Of a stretch of 49,841 nt of DNA, positions 41,002 through 48,561 are shown one piece after another. A program made the translations under genes and the position numbers. Numbering within the stretch: the first letter of the stretch is position 1; the number at the start of each line of letters is the position of its first letter. Source of the DNA: an uncultured Prevotellaceae bacterium (GTDB taxonomy: Bacteria > Bacteroidota > Bacteroidia > Bacteroidales > Bacteroidaceae). Below the pieces are notes generated by a model. It was not told the DNA's origin. It worked only from the letters and a program-made list of their open reading frames with translations, and did not search any database. The stretch is taken from positions 1 through 49,841 of the forward strand of contig CALFJA010000120.1 in NCBI GenBank assembly GCA_937877605.1, given 5' to 3'.

Positions 41002-43722
41002 TTATTTGATGATGACTTTACTTCCTTCTTTCACATATATTCCTTTCTGGAACATGTCGGAGAGACTACCAATTCTGCGGCCGCTGAGGTCGTAGTAGAT
41101 ATCACTGCTTGCGCTGTTGTTCAGGTCAACGGAAGTGATTCCTGTAGTCTGGCCGTCCACCTGAACCTTTGCGGGTGCCGACTGGGCTCCGTTGGTCTTG
41201 AAATAGGCGCGGAAGGCTTTCATTTCAGCTGTCACATTGGGATAATAGAGCGTATTCCCAGAACCGAGGAAGAGCGATGTCTTGTCGTCCTTCTGCAATT
41301 CGGTCGGGTCGAACACGGGCGTGAAGGTGTAGTTGCCGTAGGTGACGGGAACAGTAGTGTTGGTCACCTCGACTCCGTTCAAAACAATATTGGATGCTGT
41401 CGTTCCCGTAGGATAGATGAGGTAGGGCTTGCCGGCCTCGATATCCGTCACAGTGGTAAACTCGAGCGTGTTGGCTGTTGCGTCGTAACCGGTCAATGCG
41501 GCAATCCTCACTTCACCGATGGCATCGGCTGCTTCTGCCAAGTCGAAGGGCAGGCAGATGGTGTTCCAAGTGCCGGAAGTCAGTGCGCGGGTCAGCGTCA
41601 GGTTGACGCTTTCTCCGTCGTGGGCTGCCAGCAGGGTGGAGTTGGTCTGGTTCTCATTGAGCGCCAGTGAGGAAATGGTTTGCTGCAGGGTGAGCAGGTG
41701 CAGTTGCGAAGCACTTTCGGAGGTGGTTCCCAAGATGCCTGTCACGGTGAAACGCTTGCCTGTTACGGTGCTGGGCAGGGAAATGGTAGAGAGGTTAAAC
41801 CCATTGTCTATGCTCACGGTGTTGGTTCCGTCGCTGAGGAAGTAGTTGTCGCCAGACTTTGTCATGCTTACTTCCGAGAGTTGCAGATAGTCTGCACGGT
41901 AGGTGTCGGCCACGAGGTCAGCAATGCTTACGGTGCGGGGTGAGATGGCTGCGTAGTTGTCCAGGCAGAGCATCTGCCAAGCATCGGTCTTGCTGCTTTC
42001 CACAAACTTTGGCATTCCGTTCTCTACAACATACTGTCCATAGATTTTTCCAATAAGCGCACCGCTGGCTTGTGTGTGCCAAGAGCGGCTGGCAGATGCC
42101 ACATTGGCAAATTGTACGGCACTGTAATTGTCGCGTATGTAAGCATTTTGTGCCGAAGAAGTGCGCGCTGCAGATGGTGGGTCAACGTATTGTATGACTG
42201 CTGCATTGCTTTCGGAGAGCGTCAAGATGACATTCTTGCCACTTTCCAACGCCTTCATTTCGTTGAAATTGGTTATAGAAACAGGTGCAGAACCCAAAAT
42301 TTCATAGTTAACAGTAACGGTTCCTATATTGGAAGTTGCACTTGCAGTAAACGTAACAGATTCTGTTGTCGTGTTTGCTGAAGTCCATACATAACCTGAA
42401 AGCGTACCACTGTCAGCCGTAAAATTGAAATCAGTTTTGGTTCCCTGCGTGAAAGTGATACCAGTCAGATAGTAACCCTCTGGCACAGAAAAAGTAAGAG
42501 AGCCATTGGTATATACGCGAAGGTCATATTTGCCACTTGTATTCCATATGCGCGTGGGAGTGGAACCGCTTGTCGCAGTCATGGAAACAGGGCTAACGGT
42601 GTATGCGGTGGTTTCCAAATTTGTACCGGAACTGGCACCTGGTACGTCCAGACCAAGTTGTTCCAAACCTGCCTGTGTATTAAATATATAGGTGGCAGAA
42701 CCCCCTTCTACAGGAGCAGACGACTTGGTGAAAGTCTGGGTGGCCACATCGCTGGCATTGTTGGCCGTATCGTAGGCAATGGCTTTGACGGTGGTCGTGG
42801 CCGAGATGCTGAATGCGCCTGTATAGGCTGTACTGCCAGACGATGGGGTAGTGCCGTCGGTAGTGTAGTAGATGCTTGCACCGACATCGGCAGTGATGGA
42901 AATTGAACTGCTTGTGGTGAAATTGTCCGTACCTGAAATGACAGGAGTGGACGGTTTCTTGTAGAATGTTTCCGTTGCAACAGTACTTATAACGCTGTTT
43001 TTCACGGCAATGGCCTTGACGGTAGTAGTGGCCGTAATGCTGAAAGCAGTGGAGTAGAGGTTGCTGCTTGTGGTTGGGGTAGTACCGTCAGTGGTGTAAT
43101 AGATACTTGCGCCCGAGTCGGCAGTAATGGAGATAGACGAACTGGTTTCAAATGGGGTAGTACCTGAAATGGTCGGTGGATTGACCGTCGTGGTGGTTCC
43201 TCCAGTCGTCCAGGTTATCTCAATCTGGTCTACATAGAGGGCTCCGTTGTTGGAACGAATACCAATATATTGGTAACTTCCTGTTATTGTGATGGTTTGA
43301 TCTCCGTCGGAGCATGTAAAACTTGCTATTTCCGTGCCTTTATCATTGCCGTAAAGGTCGCTTGCGGCAGTGTAGGCGCTGTTTTTACCATATACCTTCA
43401 GGACACGGGCTGTGTTGGTATTGGAGTTCCATGTGATTTTTACGCTTTTTACAGTTCCGCCTGAGGTCGTTGTAACAATACCGGCATTGTTTGTGTTACG
43501 CAATTGAATGGTCGCACCGGATGCCGTCACTCCAGACGCATTATTACCAGCGTAAACAGCATCGGAAGTAAGGGTTACACCGGAAAAATCCGCATAAGAT
43601 TTGTTGAGGCCTACATCATGGATCGTGTAGGTCAGCACATCGGTGACATCGGCTGCCTGGGTCGGAATGAATCCGAAACACAGCAATACAGCCATGCAAA
43701 ATAGATGTAATCTGTTTTTCAT
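41002..43722 (-). CDS. Large secreted protein with beta modules, OB-like region and T9SS tail
   Basis: The 906-residue product heads the operon. It has a signal peptide (about 1-23), an N-terminal beta region (about 25-175), two chitobiase/hexosaminidase C-terminal-type modules (about 178-340; GASIYYTTDGTTP in each), another beta region with TYIFNTQAGLEQLGL, then a part homologous to the 37827 product: OB-like (NFNEMKALESGKNVILTL to RFTVTGILGTT), SGTWNTICLPFDLAEAADAIG, and a sorting segment (YYDLSGRRIGSLSDMFQKGIYV). No enzyme motif is seen. Likely surface-attached; nucleic-acid binding is inferred from its relatives and neighbours. Confidence 0.82.
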   Translation of the reverse strand: MKNRLHLFCMAVLLCFGFIPTQAADVTDVLTYTIHDVGLNKSYADFSGVTLTSDAVYAGNNASGVTASGATIQLRNTNNAGIVTTTSGGTVKSVKITWNSNTNTARVLKVYGKNSAYTAASDLYGNDKGTEIASFTCSDGDQTITITGSYQYIGIRSNNGALYVDQIEITWTTGGTTTTVNPPTISGTTPFETSSSISITADSGASIYYTTDGTTPTTSSNLYSTAFSITATTTVKAIAVKNSVISTVATETFYKKPSTPVISGTDNFTTSSSISITADVGASIYYTTDGTTPSSGSTAYTGAFSISATTTVKAIAYDTANNASDVATQTFTKSSAPVEGGSATYIFNTQAGLEQLGLDVPGASSGTNLETTAYTVSPVSMTATSGSTPTRIWNTSGKYDLRVYTNGSLTFSVPEGYYLTGITFTQGTKTDFNFTADSGTLSGYVWTSANTTTESVTFTASATSNIGTVTVNYEILGSAPVSITNFNEMKALESGKNVILTLSESNAAVIQYVDPPSAARTSSAQNAYIRDNYSAVQFANVASASRSWHTQASGALIGKIYGQYVVENGMPKFVESSKTDAWQMLCLDNYAAISPRTVSIADLVADTYRADYLQLSEVSMTKSGDNYFLSDGTNTVSIDNGFNLSTISLPSTVTGKRFTVTGILGTTSESASQLHLLTLQQTISSLALNENQTNSTLLAAHDGESVNLTLTRALTSGTWNTICLPFDLAEAADAIGEVRIAALTGYDATANTLEFTTVTDIEAGKPYLIYPTGTTASNIVLNGVEVTNTTVPVTYGNYTFTPVFDPTELQKDDKTSLFLGSGNTLYYPNVTAEMKAFRAYFKTNGAQSAPAKVQVDGQTTGITSVDLNNSASSDIYYDLSGRRIGSLSDMFQKGIYVKEGSKVIIK

Positions 43723-43765
43723 TGATTTGGGTTATTTAAGTTTCTAATTGTCATTTAAGGGTATG

Positions 43766-43773
43766 CAAAGTTA
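43766..43773 (-). promoter_or_regulatory. -7 box (TAACTTTG) for the nuclease operon
   Basis: Fits TAnnTTTG on the minus strand, 43 nt before the ATG at 43722. The -33 region is not clear. Confidence 0.5.
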
Positions 43774-43916
43774 AGCATAAAATTCAGACCTGCAATTTTT
43801 TAATATAAAAAATAAGCTACAAACCTTCCAAAATCAATTATTTAGATAAATTCTTACGATTTGGAAGGACAATAAGCATATTGAAAATAATTTCCTGCCG
43901 TTCCCAAATCGTTTTC

Positions 43917-44004
43917 CGTTTTGAACCTATTCGCATTCCGTTTGGGGCTCAAATGGCATGCGAATGAGGCTCTTTCAGGTTGCGTTTAGGCCCCAGACGG
44001 AATC
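43917..44004. repeat. Array of four degenerate 22-bp units, right of the nuclease island
   Basis: Units start at 43917 (CGTTT), 43939 (CGTTT), 43961 (CGAAT) and 43983 (CGTTT), exactly 22 bp apart. Unit two is CGTTTGGGGCTCAAATGGCA and on; unit four has CGTTTAGGCCCCAGACGGAA, close to unit four of the left array. Same orientation as the array at 31837. Confidence 0.9.
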
Positions 44005-44106
44005 ACATTGCAATTTGCTGATAACCAGAAAGATGCCTGTTTGTGCAAATAATGCACATTATGATAAATAGAGTTTTTGGTTATCAAATGTAAGGATAAA
44101 CAAAAA

Positions 44107-44128
44107 TCCCCCACCGGTTGGTGAGGGA
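44107..44128 (-). terminator. Terminator of nadE
   Basis: Minus strand: TCCCTCACC-AACC-GGTGGGGGA followed by TTTTTGTTT, 26 bp after the stop. Confidence 0.8.
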
Positions 44129-44153
44129 AATGCGTGTGCTGAATTAATTTTGC

Positions 44154-46097
44154 TTACAATCCATCGCATTCTTCCAGCCAGAGGCTGCTCTGTGCATCGC
44201 TGGGCATGCGCCAATCGCCGCGCGGACTCAACGAAACGCTGCCGACCTTGGGACCGTCTGGCAGACATGAGCGTTTGAACTGCTGCGAGAAAAATCTCCT
44301 ATAGAATGTCTTCAGCCATTTCTTGATGGTCTCTGCATCGTATTCATCCTTGAAAGCGTGGCATGCCAACAGGAAAACTTTGGCCGGACGGAATCCGTAG
44401 CGCATGACATTGTAGATGAAAAAGTCGTGAAGTTCGTACGGTCCCACAATATCTTCCGTCACCTGCGAAATCTTTCCATTGCCTTCTGTTTCCACCAGTT
44501 CCGGGCTGATTGGCGTTTCGACGATGTCGATGAGGAGTTGTTTCGTGGCTTCGTCGTCAAGTTGTTGTGCAACATAGCGGACGAGGTATTTCACAAGCGT
44601 CTTGGGAACGCCGGCATTGACGCCGTACATCGACATGTGGTCGCCGTTATAGGTGGCCCATCCGAGGGCCAGTTCGCTCAAGTCGCCCGTGCCGACCACT
44701 ACTCCACCCACCTGATTGCTAAGGTCCATGAGAATCTGTGTGCGTTCACGCGCCTGGCTGTTTTCGTAGGTGATGTCCTTCACCGACGGATCGTGTCCGA
44801 TGTCCTGGAAATGCTGCTGAACGGCCTTCGTAATGCTGATTTCGCGCATGGAAATGCCAAAGGCCTGCATCAGTTTCTGAGCATTGTGGTAGGTGCGGTC
44901 GGAAGTGCCAAATCCGGGCATTGTAACACCGAGGATGCCCTTGCGGTCGTAGCCCAGCAAGTCGAAAGCCTTGACACAAACCAGCAATGCCAGTGTGCTA
45001 TCCAGCCCACCGGAGATGCCCAGCACCACATTCTTTGTGTTGATGTGTACCAGTCGCTTGGCCAGTGCCAGGGTCTGAATACTGAATATTTCCTCACAGG
45101 AAGGCTGCATCCGGCTCTCTATAGGAATAAACGGGTGCTTGTTTATATTTCTGTATTTCAGAAGATTATCATTAACTGACGAAAGTGAATTATTGACGGT
45201 TGAATGCGTATGGACGACAATGGCCGTTTCGTTGCGCTGGGCATTGATGAAGGTTGTGTTTTTCCGTCGGTCAGAGCGCAACAGTTCGATGTCAATTTCG
45301 CCGAGGATGAGTTGCGGCTGCAGGCTGAAACGCTTGCCTTCGTGCAGTAGTTTTCCGTTCTCGTAGATGAGCACATTTCCACCATAGACAAGGTCCTGGG
45401 TACTTTCACCGAACCCGCTACCGGCATAGATGTAGCCGCAGATGGTGCGTGCGCTCTGCTGTGCCAGCAGGCTTTTCAGGTATTCGTGCTTGCCTGTGGT
45501 CTCGTTGCTGGCCGAGAGGTTGAAGATGAGATCGGCACCAGCCAGCGTCAGATGGTTGCTGGGCGGTACAGGTGCCCACACATCCTCGCAGATTTCGATG
45601 CCAAAAGTGACACCCTCCTCGGTCTTGAACACCTGATGCTCGGCTGTCACGGTGAGTTTGTTGCCGGCGTAATGAATTTCAGTCGGTTTGAGGTCCTGTG
45701 CCGAGGCAAACCAGCGCTTCTCGTAGAATTCATTGTAGTTCGGCAGGTAGATCTTGGGGACGATGCCCAGAATGTTACCGCCCTGCAGCACGATGGCGCA
45801 GTTGAGCAAGAGGTTGCCAACTTCGATGGGGATGCCGACTATGGAGATGATATTCAGTTTCCGTGTGCAGTCGATAATCTGCAGCACTGCCCGTTCCACC
45901 TCGTTCAAGAGGAGCTGCTGCGTGAACAGATCCTGGCAGGTGTAGCCCGTGAGTGAGAGTTCAGGAAAGGTGATGATCTCTGCACCGCTGCTCTCGGCTT
46001 GAATGATACAGTTCTCGATTTGTTTCCGGTTGAATTGTACATCGGCAACTTTCAAACTGGGAATGGCTGCCGCGATGGTGACAAATCCGTGTTTCAT
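44154..46097 (-). CDS. nadE: Glutamine-dependent NAD+ synthetase
   Basis: The enzyme amidates nicotinic acid adenine dinucleotide with glutamine and ATP, the last step of NAD synthesis, in the cytoplasm. The 647-residue product has an N-terminal nitrilase-type glutaminase (catalytic Glu46 in TFPELSLTGYTC, Lys in VPKIYLPNY, Cys in GIEICEDVWAP) and a C-terminal synthetase with the ATP-binding SGGLDSTLALLV (about 360) and VVGTGDLSELALGWATY. Both halves are intact. The upstream Smr gene is 51 bp away, with a G/T-rich spacer, so they may share a transcript. Confidence 0.95.
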   Translation of the reverse strand: MKHGFVTIAAAIPSLKVADVQFNRKQIENCIIQAESSGAEIITFPELSLTGYTCQDLFTQQLLLNEVERAVLQIIDCTRKLNIISIVGIPIEVGNLLLNCAIVLQGGNILGIVPKIYLPNYNEFYEKRWFASAQDLKPTEIHYAGNKLTVTAEHQVFKTEEGVTFGIEICEDVWAPVPPSNHLTLAGADLIFNLSASNETTGKHEYLKSLLAQQSARTICGYIYAGSGFGESTQDLVYGGNVLIYENGKLLHEGKRFSLQPQLILGEIDIELLRSDRRKNTTFINAQRNETAIVVHTHSTVNNSLSSVNDNLLKYRNINKHPFIPIESRMQPSCEEIFSIQTLALAKRLVHINTKNVVLGISGGLDSTLALLVCVKAFDLLGYDRKGILGVTMPGFGTSDRTYHNAQKLMQAFGISMREISITKAVQQHFQDIGHDPSVKDITYENSQARERTQILMDLSNQVGGVVVGTGDLSELALGWATYNGDHMSMYGVNAGVPKTLVKYLVRYVAQQLDDEATKQLLIDIVETPISPELVETEGNGKISQVTEDIVGPYELHDFFIYNVMRYGFRPAKVFLLACHAFKDEYDAETIKKWLKTFYRRFFSQQFKRSCLPDGPKVGSVSLSPRGDWRMPSDAQSSLWLEECDGL

Positions 46098-46148
46098 GTG
46101 ATTGGAGGTTATAGGTTTTGAGGTTTCGGTTTTTTGAGGTGGTAGGTT

Positions 46149-47231
46149 TTATCTAATGGTTACTTGCGTTGCGCCGTAGCCGTATTCCAGGAATGAGGCA
46201 TCCTGATATTGGTACTGTTTGTACTTATGCTGCAGTTCGTTGATGATGGCGTGGCGGAGAACGCCCTCCCCTTTTCCGTGGATAAAGATGATTTTCAGTC
46301 CCTTGCGCTTAGCATTTTCTTTCAGTACGGAACGGAACTTCTCCATTTGGTAGGCCAGTATCTTTTCTGGGGTGGCCCTCAACAAACTGTGCAAGTCAGT
46401 CGATGGTACTCCTTCGGGGTTGTCGAGTAATTGGTTTGCATGCAAGTCAACGACCAATGCATCGTGTTCTTCCTTGCGCTTAACAACTTTCTTCGGTTGC
46501 TCCTCCGCATTTTTGTACATGCTCTCTTTAAGCTGTCTGGCATCAATCTGGAGAGGATTGTTCGGCCGATCGGCCTCCACTATGGCATAGATGAGCGCCG
46601 CTGTCTCGAAGAAAGGATTCTCCTTGAAGTCATGCAATTTGAAAAACTTGTTTGTGTCGATGTGCAGCTGCACATCGACAGGCTGCTTTAGCATGAATGT
46701 CTTTTGTTGCTTGTAGGCCAGTGCCTGTACGACAATCTTGCCAAAGTCACTGATGTCCTCCCTGGCAATTTCGTCAAGCAACAGTTGGGTGTTTGGCTCC
46801 ACTTCGCCATGATAGCGCAGATGCCAGTTGTTTCCTTCGGAAGTGAGATAGGTAAACTGGAGAAAATAGTTGCTGTCGTTGACAAGGTAAAGTTCAAAAT
46901 TGGTCTGGAAGAAGTTGCCGCGTTCTATGGGAGTGATGCCGAGGAAGAGCGAGAGCTTGTCGCCGCCCTCTCTTTCAACCACTGTGTCGGTATCTGCAGG
47001 TAGATCAGATTTTTCTTTCTGGATGGCCTTGTCACTTACCGGAGCGGCAACGGCATGCTGTTTGGAAAGTCCGGGCAGTGTCTGCTGATCCTCAACGACA
47101 ACCACCTCCTGGGTAAGCATCGGTATCTGGAACCCGTCCTCGTCCTCAACCAGCACTTGGTTGCCGCGGAAGCCGGCCACCACTCCACCACCTTTCTCGT
47201 GTAAAAATCGTACTTTGTCGCCTATTTTCAT
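46149..47231 (-). CDS. DUF2027 and Smr domain protein
   Basis: The 360-residue product starts with a small SH3-like segment (MKIGDKVRFLHEKGGGVVAG), has a central DUF2027 region (about 90-235), then a Smr domain (about 270-360) with VVDLHANQLL and the HGKGEGVLRHAI motif. Smr domains are related to the C-terminus of MutS2 and often bind or nick nucleic acids. The actual job of this Bacteroidetes protein is not known to me; there is no MutS ATPase part. A good promoter precedes it. Confidence 0.9.
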   Translation of the reverse strand: MKIGDKVRFLHEKGGGVVAGFRGNQVLVEDEDGFQIPMLTQEVVVVEDQQTLPGLSKQHAVAAPVSDKAIQKEKSDLPADTDTVVEREGGDKLSLFLGITPIERGNFFQTNFELYLVNDSNYFLQFTYLTSEGNNWHLRYHGEVEPNTQLLLDEIAREDISDFGKIVVQALAYKQQKTFMLKQPVDVQLHIDTNKFFKLHDFKENPFFETAALIYAIVEADRPNNPLQIDARQLKESMYKNAEEQPKKVVKRKEEHDALVVDLHANQLLDNPEGVPSTDLHSLLRATPEKILAYQMEKFRSVLKENAKRKGLKIIFIHGKGEGVLRHAIINELQHKYKQYQYQDASFLEYGYGATQVTIR

Positions 47232-47266
47232 TTTCTATCCTTGGGGATTACAGTTGGTCGTGCTAG

Positions 47267-47297
47267 CAAAGTTACGCAAAAAAGCCATTAGCGCAAA
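47267..47297 (-). promoter_or_regulatory. Promoter of the DUF2027-Smr gene
   Basis: Minus strand TTTG (47294-47297), 19 nt, TAACTTTG (47267-47274), 35 nt before the ATG. Confidence 0.6.
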
Positions 47298-47318
47298 ATT
47301 TATGCTGTTTTCTGACAA

Positions 47319-48521
47319 TTAGGGGATGAGCAGACTGCTGTCGCCGTAACTGAGAAATCGGTAGTTGTTGTGGAGCGCATAGTCGTATATTTCCTTCCAG
47401 TTCCCGTTAACGAAAGCGCTGACGAGGAGCAGCAAGGTACTTTTGGGCTGATGGAAGTTGGTGACGAGCATGTTGACGAGTTTGAACTGGTAGCCCGGCA
47501 CGATGATAATTTGTGTGGAGGCACAGATTTCTGTCAAGTGGCTGTCGTCCATGTGTCTCAGGATTGCCTTGATGGCATCTTCTGCCGGTATGGTTGGTGC
47601 ATTATCGCCGTATGGTTCCCATTGGGCTACATGGAATAAACGATGATTTGGTTCTTTCTTTCTCAGGAGTTGGCTGCCGATATAGTACAGACTTTCCAGC
47701 GTGCGGACGCTTGTCGTACCCACTGCGACAATGGAACCCAGGTGTTGCAGTAACGATTCCAGTGTCTGCCGTTTTACAACGAAGAATTCTGCATGCATGT
47801 CATGGTCGGCAATTTCTTCACTTTTGACGGGACGGAAGGTTCCTGCTCCCACATGGAGGGTGAGTTCCGTCCGTGCGATGCCTCGTTGCTGTAAGTCATC
47901 GATGACTCTTTCTGTGAAATGCAATCCTGCGGTGGGGGCCGCTACACTGCCTTTTATCTTAGAGTAGACCGTCTGATAGGTGGTCTTGTCGCTTTCTTCA
48001 GTCTTGCGGTTCAGGTATGGCGGAATGGGCAGTTCGCCCATGGCATCGAGTATGTCGGCAAAGGAGATGGCGGAATTGTCCCATGTGAATTCCACTATCT
48101 GGCTGTTCCCGTGCGTTCCTTCGCGCCGTGCCTGTATGGCGGTCGGGCTATTGTTGCCATTAATTGTGGCCTCGAGCGTCCCTTCCTTCCACTTCTTTTG
48201 GTTGCCGATGAGGCATAGCCAGGAGCATTTCCCCTTGGCCTGAAACACCTGTTCATAGTCGGCGGGGAGGAAAGGTTCAAGCAGAAACACTTCTATGAGT
48301 GCCCCGGAAATTTTGTTGAAATGCAGTCGTGCCTGAATGACGCGAGTGTTGTTGAACACCATCAGTGAGTTGGAAGGCAGATGGTCGCCCAGGTTGCGGA
48401 ACACATCGGTGGAAAGTTCTCCGCCACAATAGACAAGCAGTTTGGAACTGTCGCGCTCTTTCAGCGGAAATTTTGCAATCCGATGGTCAGGCAGCGGATA
48501 GTCGTAGTCGGCTATTTTCAT
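47319..48521 (-). CDS. queA: QueA-family S-adenosylmethionine:tRNA ribosyltransferase-isomerase
   Basis: QueA transfers a ribosyl group from SAM to preQ1 in tRNA in queuosine synthesis. The 400-residue product has DYDYPLPDHRIAKFPL at the start, VFNNTRVIQARL, VAAPTAGLHFTERV, HVGAGTFRPVK, VGTTSVRTLESL and VTNFHQPKSTLLLLVSAF, all family motifs. It is longer than the usual 340-360 residues because of insertions; Bacteroidetes often carry two QueA paralogues, and this may be the longer one, so the exact role is less sure than the family. It follows the BatD-BatE gene by 40 bp. Confidence 0.85.
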   Translation of the reverse strand: MKIADYDYPLPDHRIAKFPLKERDSSKLLVYCGGELSTDVFRNLGDHLPSNSLMVFNNTRVIQARLHFNKISGALIEVFLLEPFLPADYEQVFQAKGKCSWLCLIGNQKKWKEGTLEATINGNNSPTAIQARREGTHGNSQIVEFTWDNSAISFADILDAMGELPIPPYLNRKTEESDKTTYQTVYSKIKGSVAAPTAGLHFTERVIDDLQQRGIARTELTLHVGAGTFRPVKSEEIADHDMHAEFFVVKRQTLESLLQHLGSIVAVGTTSVRTLESLYYIGSQLLRKKEPNHRLFHVAQWEPYGDNAPTIPAEDAIKAILRHMDDSHLTEICASTQIIIVPGYQFKLVNMLVTNFHQPKSTLLLLVSAFVNGNWKEIYDYALHNNYRFLSYGDSSLLIP

Positions 48522-48561
48522 ATAGGTTGTGAGGTTTCAGGTGTAAGGCTTGCGGTTGAGG

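Larger units (their letters stand above)
43723..44153. other. 431-bp stretch without a gene
   Basis: It holds the operon promoter box, the second 22-bp array (43917-44004) and the nadE terminator (44107). TTGCTGATAACCAGAAAG at about 44015 resembles TTGCTGATAAACAGCAAG at 17212. No open frame is convincing. Confidence 0.7.
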
